Notes: generated by a model not told the origin, from the sequence alone. Shown: positions 8,406 through 20,263, numbered from the stretch's first letter. The stretch: 64,000 bases of DNA from Saccharopolyspora sp. NFXS83 (GCF_026241095.1 NZ_JAPFGB010000018.1:1-64000); one strand, 5' to 3'. Translations and numbers: made by a program.

Positions 8406-9041
8406 TCAGGCCGGGGCGGTGATCTCCGCGAGGAGCCCCTTCTCCAAGGTGATCCGGACCAGCGCGGCGGAGAGCCGGGCGTAGTCGCCCGGCTCGACCA
8501 GCCGGGCCAGCCGGTCCACGTCCGTCGGCAGCCCGGCCTGCTCGGCTCCGGACAGCGCCTTCTTGTCGAAGTAGGGCCTCAGCTCCGGCCACACGGCTTG
8601 CGCCTCCCGGCAGAAGATGTGCGCGCCGACGGGACCCAGGCTCGGCACCTCGCACAGCAGCTCCCGCATCCTCGGCACGTCCCCGTCGGCTTCGGCGCGG
8701 AGCCTGCGCAGGTCACCGCGGTACTTGTGGAGGACGAGTTCGGCGCCGCGGCCGAGCGCGGTCGCGGTGCTCTCGTCGTAGCGGACGTAGTGCCCGCGGC
8801 CCAGGGCGTCGACCCGCTGCTGCCAGGTGGCGTCGCGCATCCGCTGGGCCGTCGGGAACTCGCCCAGTTCGCGCGCCGCCGCGACCGCGATCTCGGCCTT
8901 GATCCGAGTGGACAGCAGCACCGAGAGCACCAGCAGGCGGTACAGCGGCGACGGCTTGTCGGCGAGCGGCGCTCCCGCCTGCTCCGCATAGGTCGTGCCC
9001 GCTTCGCGCAGCAGCGCGCGGGCGGTGGATCGCTCGGACAT
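8406..9041 (-). CDS. HhH-GPD (endonuclease III-like) DNA repair protein
   Basis: A 211-residue protein. LVLSVLLSTRIKAEIAVAAARELGEFPTA resembles the helix near the start of endonuclease III, and LLCEVPSLGPVGAHIFCREAQAVWP is a helix-hairpin-helix followed by the expected continuation to an acidic region (PYFDKKAL). The catalytic Lys/Asp pair of true EndoIII is not clearly present (the hairpin has LGPVGAH rather than a VGxKTA form), so it may be a glycosylase paralogue without lyase activity. ATG 9041 is chosen for its GGAGGAGG ribosome site. It is transcribed divergently from the XRE-cupin regulator. Confidence 0.7.
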   Translation of the reverse strand: MSERSTARALLREAGTTYAEQAGAPLADKPSPLYRLLVLSVLLSTRIKAEIAVAAARELGEFPTAQRMRDATWQQRVDALGRGHYVRYDESTATALGRGAELVLHKYRGDLRRLRAEADGDVPRMRELLCEVPSLGPVGAHIFCREAQAVWPELRPYFDKKALSGAEQAGLPTDVDRLARLVEPGDYARLSAALVRITLEKGLLAEITAPA

Positions 9042-9154
9042 GTCGCACCTCCTCCTCTTCGGCCTACCCGCCGGTTCCGGCACGCACACCGGAGCGCGAC
9101 CCGCCGCGGCTCGGCGCGGGGCGACGCATGGTACCTGCGCTTATGGTGGAGGAC

Positions 9155-9769
9155 GTGGATCGATCAGCTGAGGTGCCCGGCTCGCGCGACGACGGCCGGG
9201 TCGGCCGGGTGCTCGCCGGGATCGGCGAGCGGATCGGCCGCCTGCGCGCAGAACGGGAGATGTCGCGGGCCGCGCTGGCCGGGAGCGCGCGCGTCGGCGA
9301 GCAGCGCTTGGCGGACGTCGAGGAGGAGCGCGGCACCCCGACGCTGGCGGAGCTGACGGCGGTCGCGGCCGTGCTGGACGTGCCGCTGGCGGAGCTGTTC
9401 ACCGACGCCGTTCCCGGCCCGGCCGCGGTCGTGATGCGCGGTGACGAGGTGCCCACCGTCGAGTCGGGTGATCTCGCGGTGCAGGTGCTCACGCCCCGGT
9501 CGGTGCTGCCGGGCCTGTACGCGGCGCGCTACCGGTTGTCGCCGACCGGTCTCGGGGTGCGCCCGGTGCAGCACGAGGGGCACGACTGGTTGTACGTGCT
9601 CAGCGGGCAGCTGCGGGTGGAGTTCGAGCAGGACTCGGTGACGCTGCGAGCAGGCGACAGCGCCAGCTTCGGGTCCACGGTCCGGCACCGCCTCGTGGTG
9701 CCGGGCGACGAGCCCGCCGAGTTCCTCGCGGTCGGAGCAACCCTGCTGACCACTCCGGCCGATCACTGA
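9155..9769 (+). CDS. XRE-family regulator with cupin domain
   Basis: A 204-residue transcription factor: an N-terminal helix-turn-helix (IGERIGRLRAEREMSRAALAG, then QRLADVEEERGTPTLAELTAVA) and a C-terminal cupin barrel (GLYAARYRLSP, HEGHDWLYVLSGQLRVEF, LRAGDSASF, VRHRLVV). The HxH...H pattern suggests metal or ligand binding. Proteins of this plan usually control a neighbouring metabolic gene in response to a small molecule. GTG 9155 is chosen because TATGGT at 9142-9147 is a -10 box 7 bases upstream (leaderless); ATG 9128 is in frame but would place the promoter inside the gene. The ligand is unknown. Confidence 0.85.
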   Translation: MDRSAEVPGSRDDGRVGRVLAGIGERIGRLRAEREMSRAALAGSARVGEQRLADVEEERGTPTLAELTAVAAVLDVPLAELFTDAVPGPAAVVMRGDEVPTVESGDLAVQVLTPRSVLPGLYAARYRLSPTGLGVRPVQHEGHDWLYVLSGQLRVEFEQDSVTLRAGDSASFGSTVRHRLVVPGDEPAEFLAVGATLLTTPADH

Positions 9770-9805
9770 GGACTCGCCGCCCGGACACCCGCGAACGCCG
9801 GCCGA

Positions 9806-10684
9806 TCACAGCTCGGGGAGCACCTCGGAGGCGATCTCCTCGACGGTGGACTCGGTGCCTTCGTACGGGGACTCCGTGCGGGGCCAGTGCGTGATGACGT
9901 CGGTGAAGCCGAGTTCGGCGGCGCGGCCGACCACTTCCTTGAAGTACTCGGCGCTGCTCAGCGAGTACTTCGGCGCGGCGTCGGCCTGCAGGTAGCGCGC
10001 CACGCGGTGCGGGGCGCGGCCGTCGGCGGCCAGGGTGTCGTCGAACCTCTTGGTCAGTTCCGCCACGCCGCGCCACCAGGCTTCGAGATCGTCGCCGCCC
10101 TCGTTCTTCCCGGTGGTCACCCAGCCCTGGCCGTAGCGGGCGGCGAGCCGCATGGCGCGCGGGCCGTTCGCGGCGATGACGAAAGGCAACCGGGGCAGCT
10201 GCACGCAGCCGGGCGCGCGGCGGGCCTCGACCGCGGTGTAGTGCTCGCCGTACCAGCTGGTGTTGTCCTGGGTGAGGATCTTGTCGAGCAGCTCGACGAA
10301 CTCCTCGAACCGTTCGGTCCGCACGGCCGGCTGGAGGGGCTGCCCGCCCTGCGCGGTGGTGTCGAAGCCCGCTCCGCCCGCGCCGATGCCCAGCGTGAGG
10401 CGCCCGTCCGAGATGTCGTCGAGGGCGGTGACCTCGCGCGCGAAGTGCACCGGATGCCGGAAGTTGGGCGAGGCGACGAGGGTGCCGAGCCGGATCGTGG
10501 AGGTCGCGGTGGCCGCCGCCGTCAGCGTGGGCACCGCGTCGAACCACGGTTTGTCGACCAGCGACCTCCAGCCGAGGTGGTCGTAGGTCCAGGCGTGGGC
10601 GAAGCCGTACTCCTCGGCCATCCGCCACAGCGGCTCCGCAGCCCACCACCGGTGTTCGGGCAGTATCACAATCCCAACGCGCAC
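9806..10684 (-). CDS. LLM-class F420-dependent oxidoreductase
   Basis: A 292-residue luciferase-like (TIM barrel) flavin/F420 enzyme. It begins RVGIVILPEHRWW, continues with AWTYDHLGW and ATSTIRLGTLVASPNFRHP, and carries the family core DDISDGRLTLGIGAGG and the later PFVIAANGPRAMRLAARYGQGWVT. Such enzymes use reduced F420 or FMN to reduce or oxygenate small substrates; the substrate cannot be inferred. GTG 10684 is supported by TACGGT (10697-10692) 7 bases upstream, a leaderless start. It converges on the XRE-cupin gene, which could regulate it, but no shared site was seen. Confidence 0.88.
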   Translation of the reverse strand: MRVGIVILPEHRWWAAEPLWRMAEEYGFAHAWTYDHLGWRSLVDKPWFDAVPTLTAAATATSTIRLGTLVASPNFRHPVHFAREVTALDDISDGRLTLGIGAGGAGFDTTAQGGQPLQPAVRTERFEEFVELLDKILTQDNTSWYGEHYTAVEARRAPGCVQLPRLPFVIAANGPRAMRLAARYGQGWVTTGKNEGGDDLEAWWRGVAELTKRFDDTLAADGRAPHRVARYLQADAAPKYSLSSAEYFKEVVGRAAELGFTDVITHWPRTESPYEGTESTVEEIASEVLPEL

Positions 10685-10847
10685 ACCGCTGACCGTATCG
10701 GTACCACCCGGAAGGGTTCGACCCTGTGCGGGCTGTTCTCGCGCATCGGGACCGGCGACACGTCCGTGTTGCAGGTCACCGGGAAGATCCACACGCTCAG
10801 GTGAAGCGGGATTGATCGGCCACCGTGCTGGTCACAGCCTCGCCAGC

Positions 10848-11666
10848 ATGTCCGGCGTGAACAAACCTGCGCTGGTCGCATCCGATGTGGACGGAACATT
10901 GCTGGACTCTTCGGTCCGCGTGAGTGAACGGACGGCGCGCACCGTGCGCGCCGTCGCGAACGACACCCCGTTCGTGCTGGTCACGGGACGACCACCACGA
11001 TGGGTGCCGCAGATAGTGGACGGGTTGGGAGTGGCGGGGCTCGCCGTGTGCTCCAACGGCGCCGTCGTCTACGACGCCGCCGCGGACAAGGTGCTGCGCA
11101 GCTCCGAGATGGAGCCGGTGCGGCTGCGCGACGCGGCGCGCGAACTGCGCGACGCGCTGCCCGGCTGCACGTTCGCGGTCGAGCGCTCCACCCGGCGGGC
11201 CCGCGACGACGTGGCCGAGCAGTTCCTGGCGGAGGCGGGCTTCCACCGCGTGTGGCCGAACCGGGACATCCGGGTGGTCGACGACGGCGAGTTGTTCGGC
11301 CGGCCCGCGGTGAAGCTGATGGTGCTGCACGAGGACCGGCTCGACATCGACCTGGCCTCGGCGGTGGAGGAGGTGCTCGGCGCCGGCCTGCACCTGACCT
11401 GCTCGATGATGGGCGGCCCGGTCGAGCTGTCCTTACAGGGGGTGGACAAGGCCAGCGGGCTCGCGTCCGTCGCCGACGACATCGGGGTCGGCCGGCACGA
11501 GGTGATCGGGTTCGGCGACATGCCCAACGACATCCCGATGCTGGACTGGGTCGGCCACGCCGTCGCGATGCGCAACGCGCATCCGGGCGTGCTGGAGGTC
11601 GCCGACGAGGTCACCACCTGCAACAGCCAGGACGGCGTGGCCCAGGTGCTGGAACGCTGGTGGTGA
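10848..11666 (+). CDS. HAD family (Cof-type) phosphatase
   Basis: A 272-residue HAD hydrolase of the Cof/IIB type. Motif I is ASDVDGTLLDS (nucleophile Asp followed by the acid DxD), motif II is FVLVTGRPP, the cap region lies between, and motifs III/IV are DKASGLASVADDIG and GFGDMPNDIPML. Enzymes of this class dephosphorylate sugar phosphates, nucleotides or cofactor precursors; mycobacterial Rv3813c appears related (recalled). ATG 10848 is the start that gives a normal N-terminus. It contains one TTA leucine codon at 11433, rare in this GC-rich DNA and in Streptomyces dependent on the bldA tRNA. Confidence 0.88.
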   Translation: MSGVNKPALVASDVDGTLLDSSVRVSERTARTVRAVANDTPFVLVTGRPPRWVPQIVDGLGVAGLAVCSNGAVVYDAAADKVLRSSEMEPVRLRDAARELRDALPGCTFAVERSTRRARDDVAEQFLAEAGFHRVWPNRDIRVVDDGELFGRPAVKLMVLHEDRLDIDLASAVEEVLGAGLHLTCSMMGGPVELSLQGVDKASGLASVADDIGVGRHEVIGFGDMPNDIPMLDWVGHAVAMRNAHPGVLEVADEVTTCNSQDGVAQVLERWW

Positions 11667-11760
11667 GCAGGGCCGCCGGATTCGGCGGACGCGGGTGAAG
11701 TTCGGATGAACATCGACGGTGCGCCGTGTTCGGGCTGGAGAGGCGAACACGGCGTCCGGG

Positions 11761-14456
<2,696 letters not shown>

Positions 14457-14457
14457 C

Positions 14458-16446
14458 GTGACCGACCGGACCCCCGACGAGTCCTCGGCCGCCGCGAAGC
14501 GCGCCGAGACCGGACCCGCAGCCGCGGGCGAGAGCAAAGTCAGCGACGTGACCTCGGTCCGCTCCGGCGGTCGCCGCAAGGTCGCAGCCGAGCAGGTCCT
14601 GCAACGCGTGGTGTTCCCGCGCGGTGAGGACCCGCTGGACGTGCGCGCGCTCTACATCGACGAGCCGCAGACCGGCACCACGACCGTCGTGAACCGGCGC
14701 TCGATCAAGGTGCCCGCGCACTCCAAGATCTCGCTGGCGTCCTACTTCAACGCCTTCCCCGCCAGCTACTGGAAGCGGTGGACGAAGGTCGGCGAAGTGG
14801 TGCTGCGGCTGAAGGTCAAGGGGGCCGGTCGGCTCGACGTCTACCGCTCGAAGGCCAACGGCGACAGCGTGCACCTGGAAGGTGCGCCGGTCGCCAGCCC
14901 GAAGTCGTGGACGTGGCTGGAGTTCCGGGTTTCGCTGCAGCCGTTCGAGGACGGCGGCTGGATCTGGTTCGACCTGTTCACCAACGACAGCGCGCTGGAG
15001 ATCGACGAGGCGGCCTGGACCACCGACGTCGAGCTGCCGCGCCAGCGGGTCGTGGTGGGCACCACCACGATCCGCCCGGCCGACTGCGTCACCGCGCTGC
15101 AGACGCTGGGGGAGGACCCCCAGGTCATGGACGTGGTGGAGAAGGTCGTCGTGGCCGACCAGGGCGGCCAGAAGATCCGCGACACCGAGGGCTTCGACGT
15201 GGCCGCCGAGCGGCTCGGCGACAAGCTCCAGGTGATCGAGCAGGCCAACATCGGCGGCTCCGGCGGGTTCACCCGCGTCATGTACGAGGGCGTGTACAAC
15301 TCGGACGCCGAGCAGGTCCTGCTCATGGACGACGACATCGCCCTGGAACCGGACAGCGTGCTGCGCGCCAACGCGTTCGCCCGCGCGGCCACCAACCCGG
15401 TGATCGTCGGCGGGCACATGCTGAACCTGCAGGCCCGCTCGCGGCTGCACAGCATGGGCGAGGTCGTCGACGTCGGCATCGGCATCTGGCGTCCGGCGCC
15501 GGGTGCGGTCACCGACCACGACTTCGCGAAGACCCCGCTGCGCAAGAGCAAGAAGCTGCACAAGCGGATCGACGCGAACTACAACGGCTGGTGGATGTGC
15601 CTGTTCCCGCGTGAGGTCATCGAGAACTCCGGGTTGCCGCTACCGCTGTTCATCAAGTTCGACGACTCGGAGTACTCGCTGCGCGCCGGCGCGAACGGGT
15701 ACCCGACGGTCACGTTGCCGGGTGCGGCGATCTGGCACATGCCGTGGACGGACAAGAACGACGCCACGGACTGGACGGCCTACTTCCACACCCGCAACCG
15801 GCTGGTCATGGCCGCGCTGCACAGCCCGGAAGAGGTGCGGCAGGTCCTGGTCAAGCAAGGCCTGAAGCTGACGCTCCGGCACCTGCTGTCGATGGAGTAC
15901 TCGACGGTGGCGGTGCAGCAGAAGGCCATCGAGGACTTCATGGCCGGGCCTGGCGAGCTGTTCGACTCGCTGCACACCGCCCGCCCGGACGTGGTGGAGC
16001 TGCGCAAGCACTACGACGACGCGAAGACGCTGCCCTCGGCCCGCGAGTTCCCGCCGCCCTCGGCGGACCCGATCATGGCCGAGGGCCTGCTGAAGCCACC
16101 GGTGAACCCGGCGATCATCGCGGCCCGCGCGTCGAAGGCGCTGCTGCACAACCTCAAGGAGCCGGACCAGGCGGCGGGCGAGCGCCCGCAGCTGAACATC
16201 CCGGCCGACAGCGCCCGCTGGTTCCTGCTCGGCGCGCTGGACAGCGCGACGGTGTCCAACGCCGACGGCAGCGGCGTGTCGTTCCGCCGCCGCGACCCCG
16301 AGGAGTTCCGCAGGCTCGGGCTCCGCGCGCTGGCGAACTACCGCAAGCTGGCCCGCGAATGGCCGCGGCTGCGCGAGGTCTACCGCGCGGCGCTGCCGGA
16401 GCTGACCAGCCCGGAGTCCTGGAAACAGGCCTTCGACAAGAAGTGA
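14458..16446 (+). CDS. glfT2: Galactofuranosyltransferase GlfT2
   Basis: Polymerises the galactan chain by adding alternating beta-(1,5) and beta-(1,6) galactofuranose to the decaprenyl-linked acceptor at the inner face of the membrane. At 662 residues it is slightly longer than mycobacterial GlfT2 (637). Visible signatures: N-terminal beta-sandwich region (TVVNRRSIKVPAHSKISLASYFNAFPASYWKRW), the GT-A DDD motif in LLMDDDIALEPD, NANYNGWWMCLFPRE-like segment, FIKFDDSEYSLRA with the catalytic acid pair, and IWHMPW with the metal-binding His. The C-terminal helical domain follows. It begins with GTG 2 bases after the glf stop and is translated with it. Confidence 0.96.
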   Translation: MTDRTPDESSAAAKRAETGPAAAGESKVSDVTSVRSGGRRKVAAEQVLQRVVFPRGEDPLDVRALYIDEPQTGTTTVVNRRSIKVPAHSKISLASYFNAFPASYWKRWTKVGEVVLRLKVKGAGRLDVYRSKANGDSVHLEGAPVASPKSWTWLEFRVSLQPFEDGGWIWFDLFTNDSALEIDEAAWTTDVELPRQRVVVGTTTIRPADCVTALQTLGEDPQVMDVVEKVVVADQGGQKIRDTEGFDVAAERLGDKLQVIEQANIGGSGGFTRVMYEGVYNSDAEQVLLMDDDIALEPDSVLRANAFARAATNPVIVGGHMLNLQARSRLHSMGEVVDVGIGIWRPAPGAVTDHDFAKTPLRKSKKLHKRIDANYNGWWMCLFPREVIENSGLPLPLFIKFDDSEYSLRAGANGYPTVTLPGAAIWHMPWTDKNDATDWTAYFHTRNRLVMAALHSPEEVRQVLVKQGLKLTLRHLLSMEYSTVAVQQKAIEDFMAGPGELFDSLHTARPDVVELRKHYDDAKTLPSAREFPPPSADPIMAEGLLKPPVNPAIIAARASKALLHNLKEPDQAAGERPQLNIPADSARWFLLGALDSATVSNADGSGVSFRRRDPEEFRRLGLRALANYRKLAREWPRLREVYRAALPELTSPESWKQAFDKK

Positions 16447-16484
16447 GTACCCCCTGATCTGTGTGCCCCGACCCCGGAGACGAA

Positions 16485-17084
16485 GTGGCTGCTGAACCGA
16501 CTACGACGACTCCCGGCGCTGCGAGCGCCGAGGAGCGGGAGTTCATCCCCGGCACCTGGGAACCGGTGCCGGAAGTCACCACCGAGACGCTCGCCCTGCG
16601 CAAGGTGCAGGGCGCGCTGGCGAAGCCGCCGGTGGTCAAAGCGGCCCGCGCGATGTCGCTGTTCGGCGAGCACGCGGCCGGGTGGCTGGCGATCGGTGCC
16701 GTGGGCGCGCTGGTGGACCGCAAGCGACGCGGAGAGTGGGTCGCGGCGACGGCGGGCGTAGCCTTCGCGCACGGGGCGTCGATCGGCGTGAAGCGGGTCG
16801 TGCGGCGCAGCCGCCCCGGTGACCCGCAGGTCCAGGTGCTGGTCGGAACGCCGAGCAAGCTCAGCTTCCCGTCCTCGCACGCCACGTCAACGACGACGGC
16901 GGCGGTCCTCTACGGAGGACTGCTGGGCAAGCGGCTGACTCCGGCGCTGGTGCCGCCGATGATGGTCAGCCGGATGGTTCTGGGGGTGCATTACCCGAGC
17001 GACGTTCTCGCCGGTTCAGCGCTCGGCGGTGCCGTGGCGCTGGGCGTCCGGCGGTTCATGAGACGGCGGAGGAACCGTGGCTGA
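16485..17084 (+). CDS. PAP2 phosphatase (decaprenyl-phosphoryl-phosphoribose phosphatase type)
   Basis: A 199-residue PAP2-family lipid phosphatase. The three motifs are KRVVRRSRP, the PSSHATS histidine loop and SRMVLGVHYPSDVLAG. Its place between glfT2 and the DPPR-synthase gene matches mycobacterial Rv3807c, proposed to remove the 5-phosphate from decaprenylphosphoryl-phosphoribose on the way to decaprenylphosphoryl-arabinose. Membrane-bound. GTG 16485 has GGAGA just upstream; GTG 16461 would add 8 residues. The last bases overlap the ubiA start (GTGGCTGA), tying translation together. Confidence 0.88.
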   Translation: MAAEPTTTTPGAASAEEREFIPGTWEPVPEVTTETLALRKVQGALAKPPVVKAARAMSLFGEHAAGWLAIGAVGALVDRKRRGEWVAATAGVAFAHGASIGVKRVVRRSRPGDPQVQVLVGTPSKLSFPSSHATSTTTAAVLYGGLLGKRLTPALVPPMMVSRMVLGVHYPSDVLAGSALGGAVALGVRRFMRRRRNRG

Positions 17085-18231
17085 CAAGAACGAGACGGGC
17101 GCGACCGTCAGCGATCCCGAAAGCGGGCTCGACGCGGCCGGGACCAACGGCACGTCCGGCAACGGCAAGGCCGTGACCGAGACCGACGCTGACCAGGTGC
17201 GCAACGAGGTCGAATCCGACGTGGAGGGCTCGATCGGCTCCGAGGGCGGCGGCAGCGCGGGCGCGCTGGAGGAACCCGAGGAGACGACGGCGGGCGCCGG
17301 GGACGAGAAGGACAAGTCCTCCGACGCCTACCACGCGAAGGTGACCGCGAAGGCGGGCACGCCCGCGGGCCTGGTCAGCGGACTGATCAAGGAGCTTCGC
17401 CCGAAGCAGTGGGTGAAGAACGTCCTGGTGCTGGCCGCACCGTTCACCGCTGGCGCGCTGCTGCAGCCGTCCGTGGTGCTGGACGCGGCGCTGGCGTTCG
17501 TGGTGTTCTCGATGGCCGCTTCGGGCATCTACTTCATCAACGACGCCATCGACGTCGAGTCCGACCGCCAGCACCCGACCAAGCGCAACCGGCCGATCGC
17601 GGCGGGCCTCATCCCGCTGCCGATCGCCTGGGTCGTGTCGGTGCTGCTGCTCGGCGGCTCGCTGGCCATCTCGGCCGGGGTGAGCTTCGGGCTCTTGACG
17701 GTGATGGCCGTCTACATCGCGGTGCAGCTGGGCTACTGCTTCGGCCTGAAGCACCAGCCGGTGATCGACCTGTGCATCGTGGCCTCCGGGTTCCTGCTGC
17801 GCGCGGTCGCCGGTGGTGCCGCGGCCGGGCTGGAGATCACCCAGTGGTTCTACATCGTGGTGGCCTTCGGTTCGCTGTTCATGGTGGCGGGCAAGCGCTA
17901 CGCCGAGGTGAAGCTGGCGGCCGAGACCGGCGCGAAGATCCGCAAGTCGCTGAAGGCGTACTCGCCGTCCTACCTGCGGTTCGTGTGGGCCATCGCGGCC
18001 GCGATCACGATCATGACGTACTGCCTGTGGGCCTACGACATCCGCGAGATCGAGCAGTCCCGCTGGGGCATCATCTCGATCATCCCGATGGTGATCGCGA
18101 TCCTGCGGTACGCGGTGGACGTGGACAAGGGCGTCGCAGGCGAGCCCGAGGAGGTGGCGCTGAAGGACAAGGTGCTGCTGGTCCTCGGAGCGATCCTGGC
18201 GGGGTGCTTGTTCCTGGCGTACTACCTGTAA
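17077..18231 (+). CDS. ubiA: Decaprenyl-phosphate phosphoribosyltransferase (DPPR synthase), UbiA family
   Basis: Transfers phosphoribose from PRPP to decaprenyl phosphate, the first committed step to the arabinose donor of arabinogalactan. The 384-residue protein has an unusual acidic N-terminal tail of about 85 residues (Glu/Asp/Gly/Ser-rich) before the UbiA core: IKELRPKQWVKNVLVLAAP, the magnesium/diphosphate motif INDAIDVESDRQHPTKRNRP, and the second motif KRYAEVKLAAETG, with eight or nine membrane helices. The mycobacterial protein (Rv3806c) is about 300 residues, so the extra length is mainly the tail. Last gene of the glf operon, followed by a clear terminator. Confidence 0.93.
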   Translation: MADKNETGATVSDPESGLDAAGTNGTSGNGKAVTETDADQVRNEVESDVEGSIGSEGGGSAGALEEPEETTAGAGDEKDKSSDAYHAKVTAKAGTPAGLVSGLIKELRPKQWVKNVLVLAAPFTAGALLQPSVVLDAALAFVVFSMAASGIYFINDAIDVESDRQHPTKRNRPIAAGLIPLPIAWVVSVLLLGGSLAISAGVSFGLLTVMAVYIAVQLGYCFGLKHQPVIDLCIVASGFLLRAVAGGAAAGLEITQWFYIVVAFGSLFMVAGKRYAEVKLAAETGAKIRKSLKAYSPSYLRFVWAIAAAITIMTYCLWAYDIREIEQSRWGIISIIPMVIAILRYAVDVDKGVAGEPEEVALKDKVLLVLGAILAGCLFLAYYL

Positions 18232-18248
18232 TACCTCGGTTTCACTGG

Positions 18249-18278
18249 AACGCCCCCGGCCCGTTGGCCGGGGGCGTT
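18249..18278 (+). terminator. Terminator of the glf-glfT2-PAP2-ubiA operon
   Basis: A perfect 13-bp stem, AACGCCCCCGGCC with its complement GGCCGGGGGCGTT, around the loop CGTT, 18 bases after the ubiA stop. It is followed by TCTGCGTT rather than a U-run. Confidence 0.85.
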
Positions 18279-18306
18279 CTGCGTTGGTTGCGTTGGTGGC
18301 CATTTA

Positions 18307-18402
18307 GCGGAACCTCAGCGGCTTCCTCGCTGCGGGATCTTTTTCCCGAGTGGCTTCGCCACGAGGGAAAAAGCTGTCCTCGCGAGGAAGCCGCTGAGAA
18401 CC
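18307..18402. repeat. Hairpin repeat element, copy 2
   Basis: Same design as 1163-1258: GCGGAACCTCAG flank, outer stem CTCAGCGGCTTCCTCG (18314-18329) perfectly complementary to 18383-18398, inner stem CTTTTTCCC/GGGAAAAAG, tip GTGGC-TTC-GCCAC. The outer-stem bases differ from copy 1 on both sides in step, so pairing is preserved. It lies between the ubiA terminator and the oppositely oriented FAD oxidoreductase gene. No protein-coding role is likely. Confidence 0.75.
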
Positions 18403-18584
18403 CGCCGGTGGTCGGCTTGTGGACGTGGGCTAATCGCGGCGCGATTACAGGCACGGCTTTCGGCCGCAGGGCAGGCTTGCTTCGCAGCCCAAGGCACGGC
18501 TTTGTCGTGAGGCACGGGCTTTTGGTCGGAGAGGAGTCGCTTCGTCGGCCACTGGACGGGCTTCGGCCGGGGGCCCTCACCTGC

Positions 18585-19859
18585 TCAGGCTGACGGGCTC
18601 CGGTCGAGGCCGAGGTCGCGGATCACGTCGTGGGCCATCTGGATCGCGTAGCTCTGGCCGCGGTCCTGGGGGTAGATCTGGGACATCGTGGCGAGCGTGA
18701 CGCCGGGCATCGAGGTGGTGTGCTCCGGGATCAGCGCCCGGTACTCGGGGGTGACGACGGGCTGGGCGAAACCGGCCTTCGAGAAGTGCCAGTCCTGGAT
18801 CCACGACTCGTCGAAGTCTGGATTCAGCTTGCGCAGCCACGGGATGTAGCGCTCCAGCAGCTCCGAGGGCTCGGTGGTGAACCGCCAGTCGTCGCGCGGC
18901 ACGTAGTTGCCGACGTAGACGACGTGGCGCCCGCCGTACTCGGCGCGGTCGACCATGTTGGTGTGCTCGACGACCGCGAGGAACGGGAACTCGGTGTCGT
19001 TGATGTTGAGCCAGTAGTACGGGATGACGCTGCGGTCGCACTCCAGCACGAAGCACGTCGCCCCGAGGTACTGGTTGCGCCACAGCACGTCGTCGGACTC
19101 GATCTCGGCGGCCTTCGCGAACACCGGCTGCGGCACGGTGACGATGAGCCGGTCGAACTCGTAGGCGGTGCCGTCGGCGGTCTTGACCTCCACCGACGCG
19201 GGCTGGCGGATGGAGGTGACGGGCTTGCCGAACTCGACGCTTCCGCCGCGCTCGGTCACCGCGTCCAGCAGCGCCCGGTACACCTGCTCGAAGCCGCCGT
19301 GCACGTAGCCGAGTCCGAAGGTGCGGTAGTGGATCCGCGCCCACAGCCACGCCATCGACACCTCTTCGGCGCGGTCGCCGAACTTGCCGGTCAGCAGCGG
19401 TTCCCAAATGGTCCCGGTGACGCGCGGCCCGGCCCAGCGGCGCATCCAGTCCAGCGCGCGCACCGAACCGAAGCGGGAGCCGTCGCGGACCACCTTGAGC
19501 GCGGCGGAACTCGCGCCGAAGCGCAGCCGGTCGAGCATCGAGAACTTCGGGAACTTCAGCATCTCCACCGGAGTTCCGAACGGGTGCAGCTCGCCGTCCA
19601 GGTACACGCCGGTGGTGGGGGAGTGGAACCGCAGCTCGTCGGCCAGCCCGAGCTCGGTGATCAGGTCGATGATCGCCCGGTCCGACTTGAAGCTGTGGTG
19701 GTAGAAGCGCTCCAGCGGCGTGCCGCCGACCTCGATGGAGGCCGCGAGGCCGCCGAGCTCGGCCGACGCCTCCAGCACGGTGACGTCGTGGCCGGCCTTG
19801 ACCGCGTCGAACGCGGCCGTCAGGCCGGTGGCTCCGGCGCCCACGACACCCAGCTTCAT
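18585..19859 (-). CDS. NAD(P)/FAD-dependent oxidoreductase (amine oxidase/protoporphyrinogen oxidase fold)
   Basis: A 424-residue flavoprotein. The N-terminus MKLGVVGAGATGLTAAFDA plus VTVLEASAELGGLAA is a dinucleotide-binding Rossmann motif with the FAD-ribose acid, and the C-terminal GVTLATMSQIYPQDRGQSYAIQMAH is the usual second FAD-contact segment. Fold members oxidise amines or porphyrinogens or act like UDP-sugar mutases; the substrate is unknown. ATG 19859 overlaps the GtrA stop (ATGA) and is therefore favoured over longer frames. It is the last gene of a GT2-GtrA-FAD operon, which suggests a flavoenzyme acting on a lipid-linked sugar; that is inference. Confidence 0.82.
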   Translation of the reverse strand: MKLGVVGAGATGLTAAFDAVKAGHDVTVLEASAELGGLAASIEVGGTPLERFYHHSFKSDRAIIDLITELGLADELRFHSPTTGVYLDGELHPFGTPVEMLKFPKFSMLDRLRFGASSAALKVVRDGSRFGSVRALDWMRRWAGPRVTGTIWEPLLTGKFGDRAEEVSMAWLWARIHYRTFGLGYVHGGFEQVYRALLDAVTERGGSVEFGKPVTSIRQPASVEVKTADGTAYEFDRLIVTVPQPVFAKAAEIESDDVLWRNQYLGATCFVLECDRSVIPYYWLNINDTEFPFLAVVEHTNMVDRAEYGGRHVVYVGNYVPRDDWRFTTEPSELLERYIPWLRKLNPDFDESWIQDWHFSKAGFAQPVVTPEYRALIPEHTTSMPGVTLATMSQIYPQDRGQSYAIQMAHDVIRDLGLDRSPSA

Positions 19860-20263
19860 CCGAAACTCCATCTCTTGTTGATCAGGTATTGCAGGACCAC
19901 GACCAGCGGGATCGCGGCGGCCTTCACCAGGTTCGGAGTCAGCCCGAGCATCCCGGAACCCAGGTGCAGCAGCAGGAACGTCAGCGCCATCCCGGCGAGC
20001 CCGACGCTGTAGAACCGGGCGAAGCGGATCAGCAGCCGGTCGGAGGTGCGGAAGTTCAGCCAAGCGTTGAGCGCGAAGTTGTTCGCGATGCCGACGCTGG
20101 TGCTGATCGCGTTCGCGAGCTGCTCGTGCAGGCCGAAGGTGTTGAACAGCAGCAGGAACACCAGGTAGTCGAGGGTGACACCGCTGACGCCGATGATCCC
20201 GTAGAGCACCAGGGCCCGGCTGGGCCGCGGCAGCCTCGGCGGGCGCGGCTCAACTCTGGTCAT
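19856..20263 (-). CDS. GtrA family membrane protein
   Basis: A 135-residue protein with four membrane helices (LVLYGIIGVSGVTLDYLVFLLLF, then NAISTSVGIANNFALNAWLNF with the conserved N-F-x-x-N-x-x-x-N-F pattern, and two more), ending INKRWSFG as is typical for GtrA. GtrA proteins are thought to assist polyprenyl-phosphate sugar handling; mycobacterial Rv3789 near the emb genes is one and has been proposed to act in arabinan assembly. It overlaps both neighbours (14 bases with the GT2 gene, 4 bases with the FAD gene), so the three are translated together. Confidence 0.9.
   Translation of the reverse strand: MTRVEPRPPRLPRPSRALVLYGIIGVSGVTLDYLVFLLLFNTFGLHEQLANAISTSVGIANNFALNAWLNFRTSDRLLIRFARFYSVGLAGMALTFLLLHLGSGMLGLTPNLVKAAAIPLVVVLQYLINKRWSFG

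Noticed and set aside
7213-8655. Long open frame opposite serS (480 codons, minus strand)
   Set aside because: It is the antisense of serS, a high-GC artefact: Arg/Leu/Gly-rich with no domain, while serS has all class II motifs.
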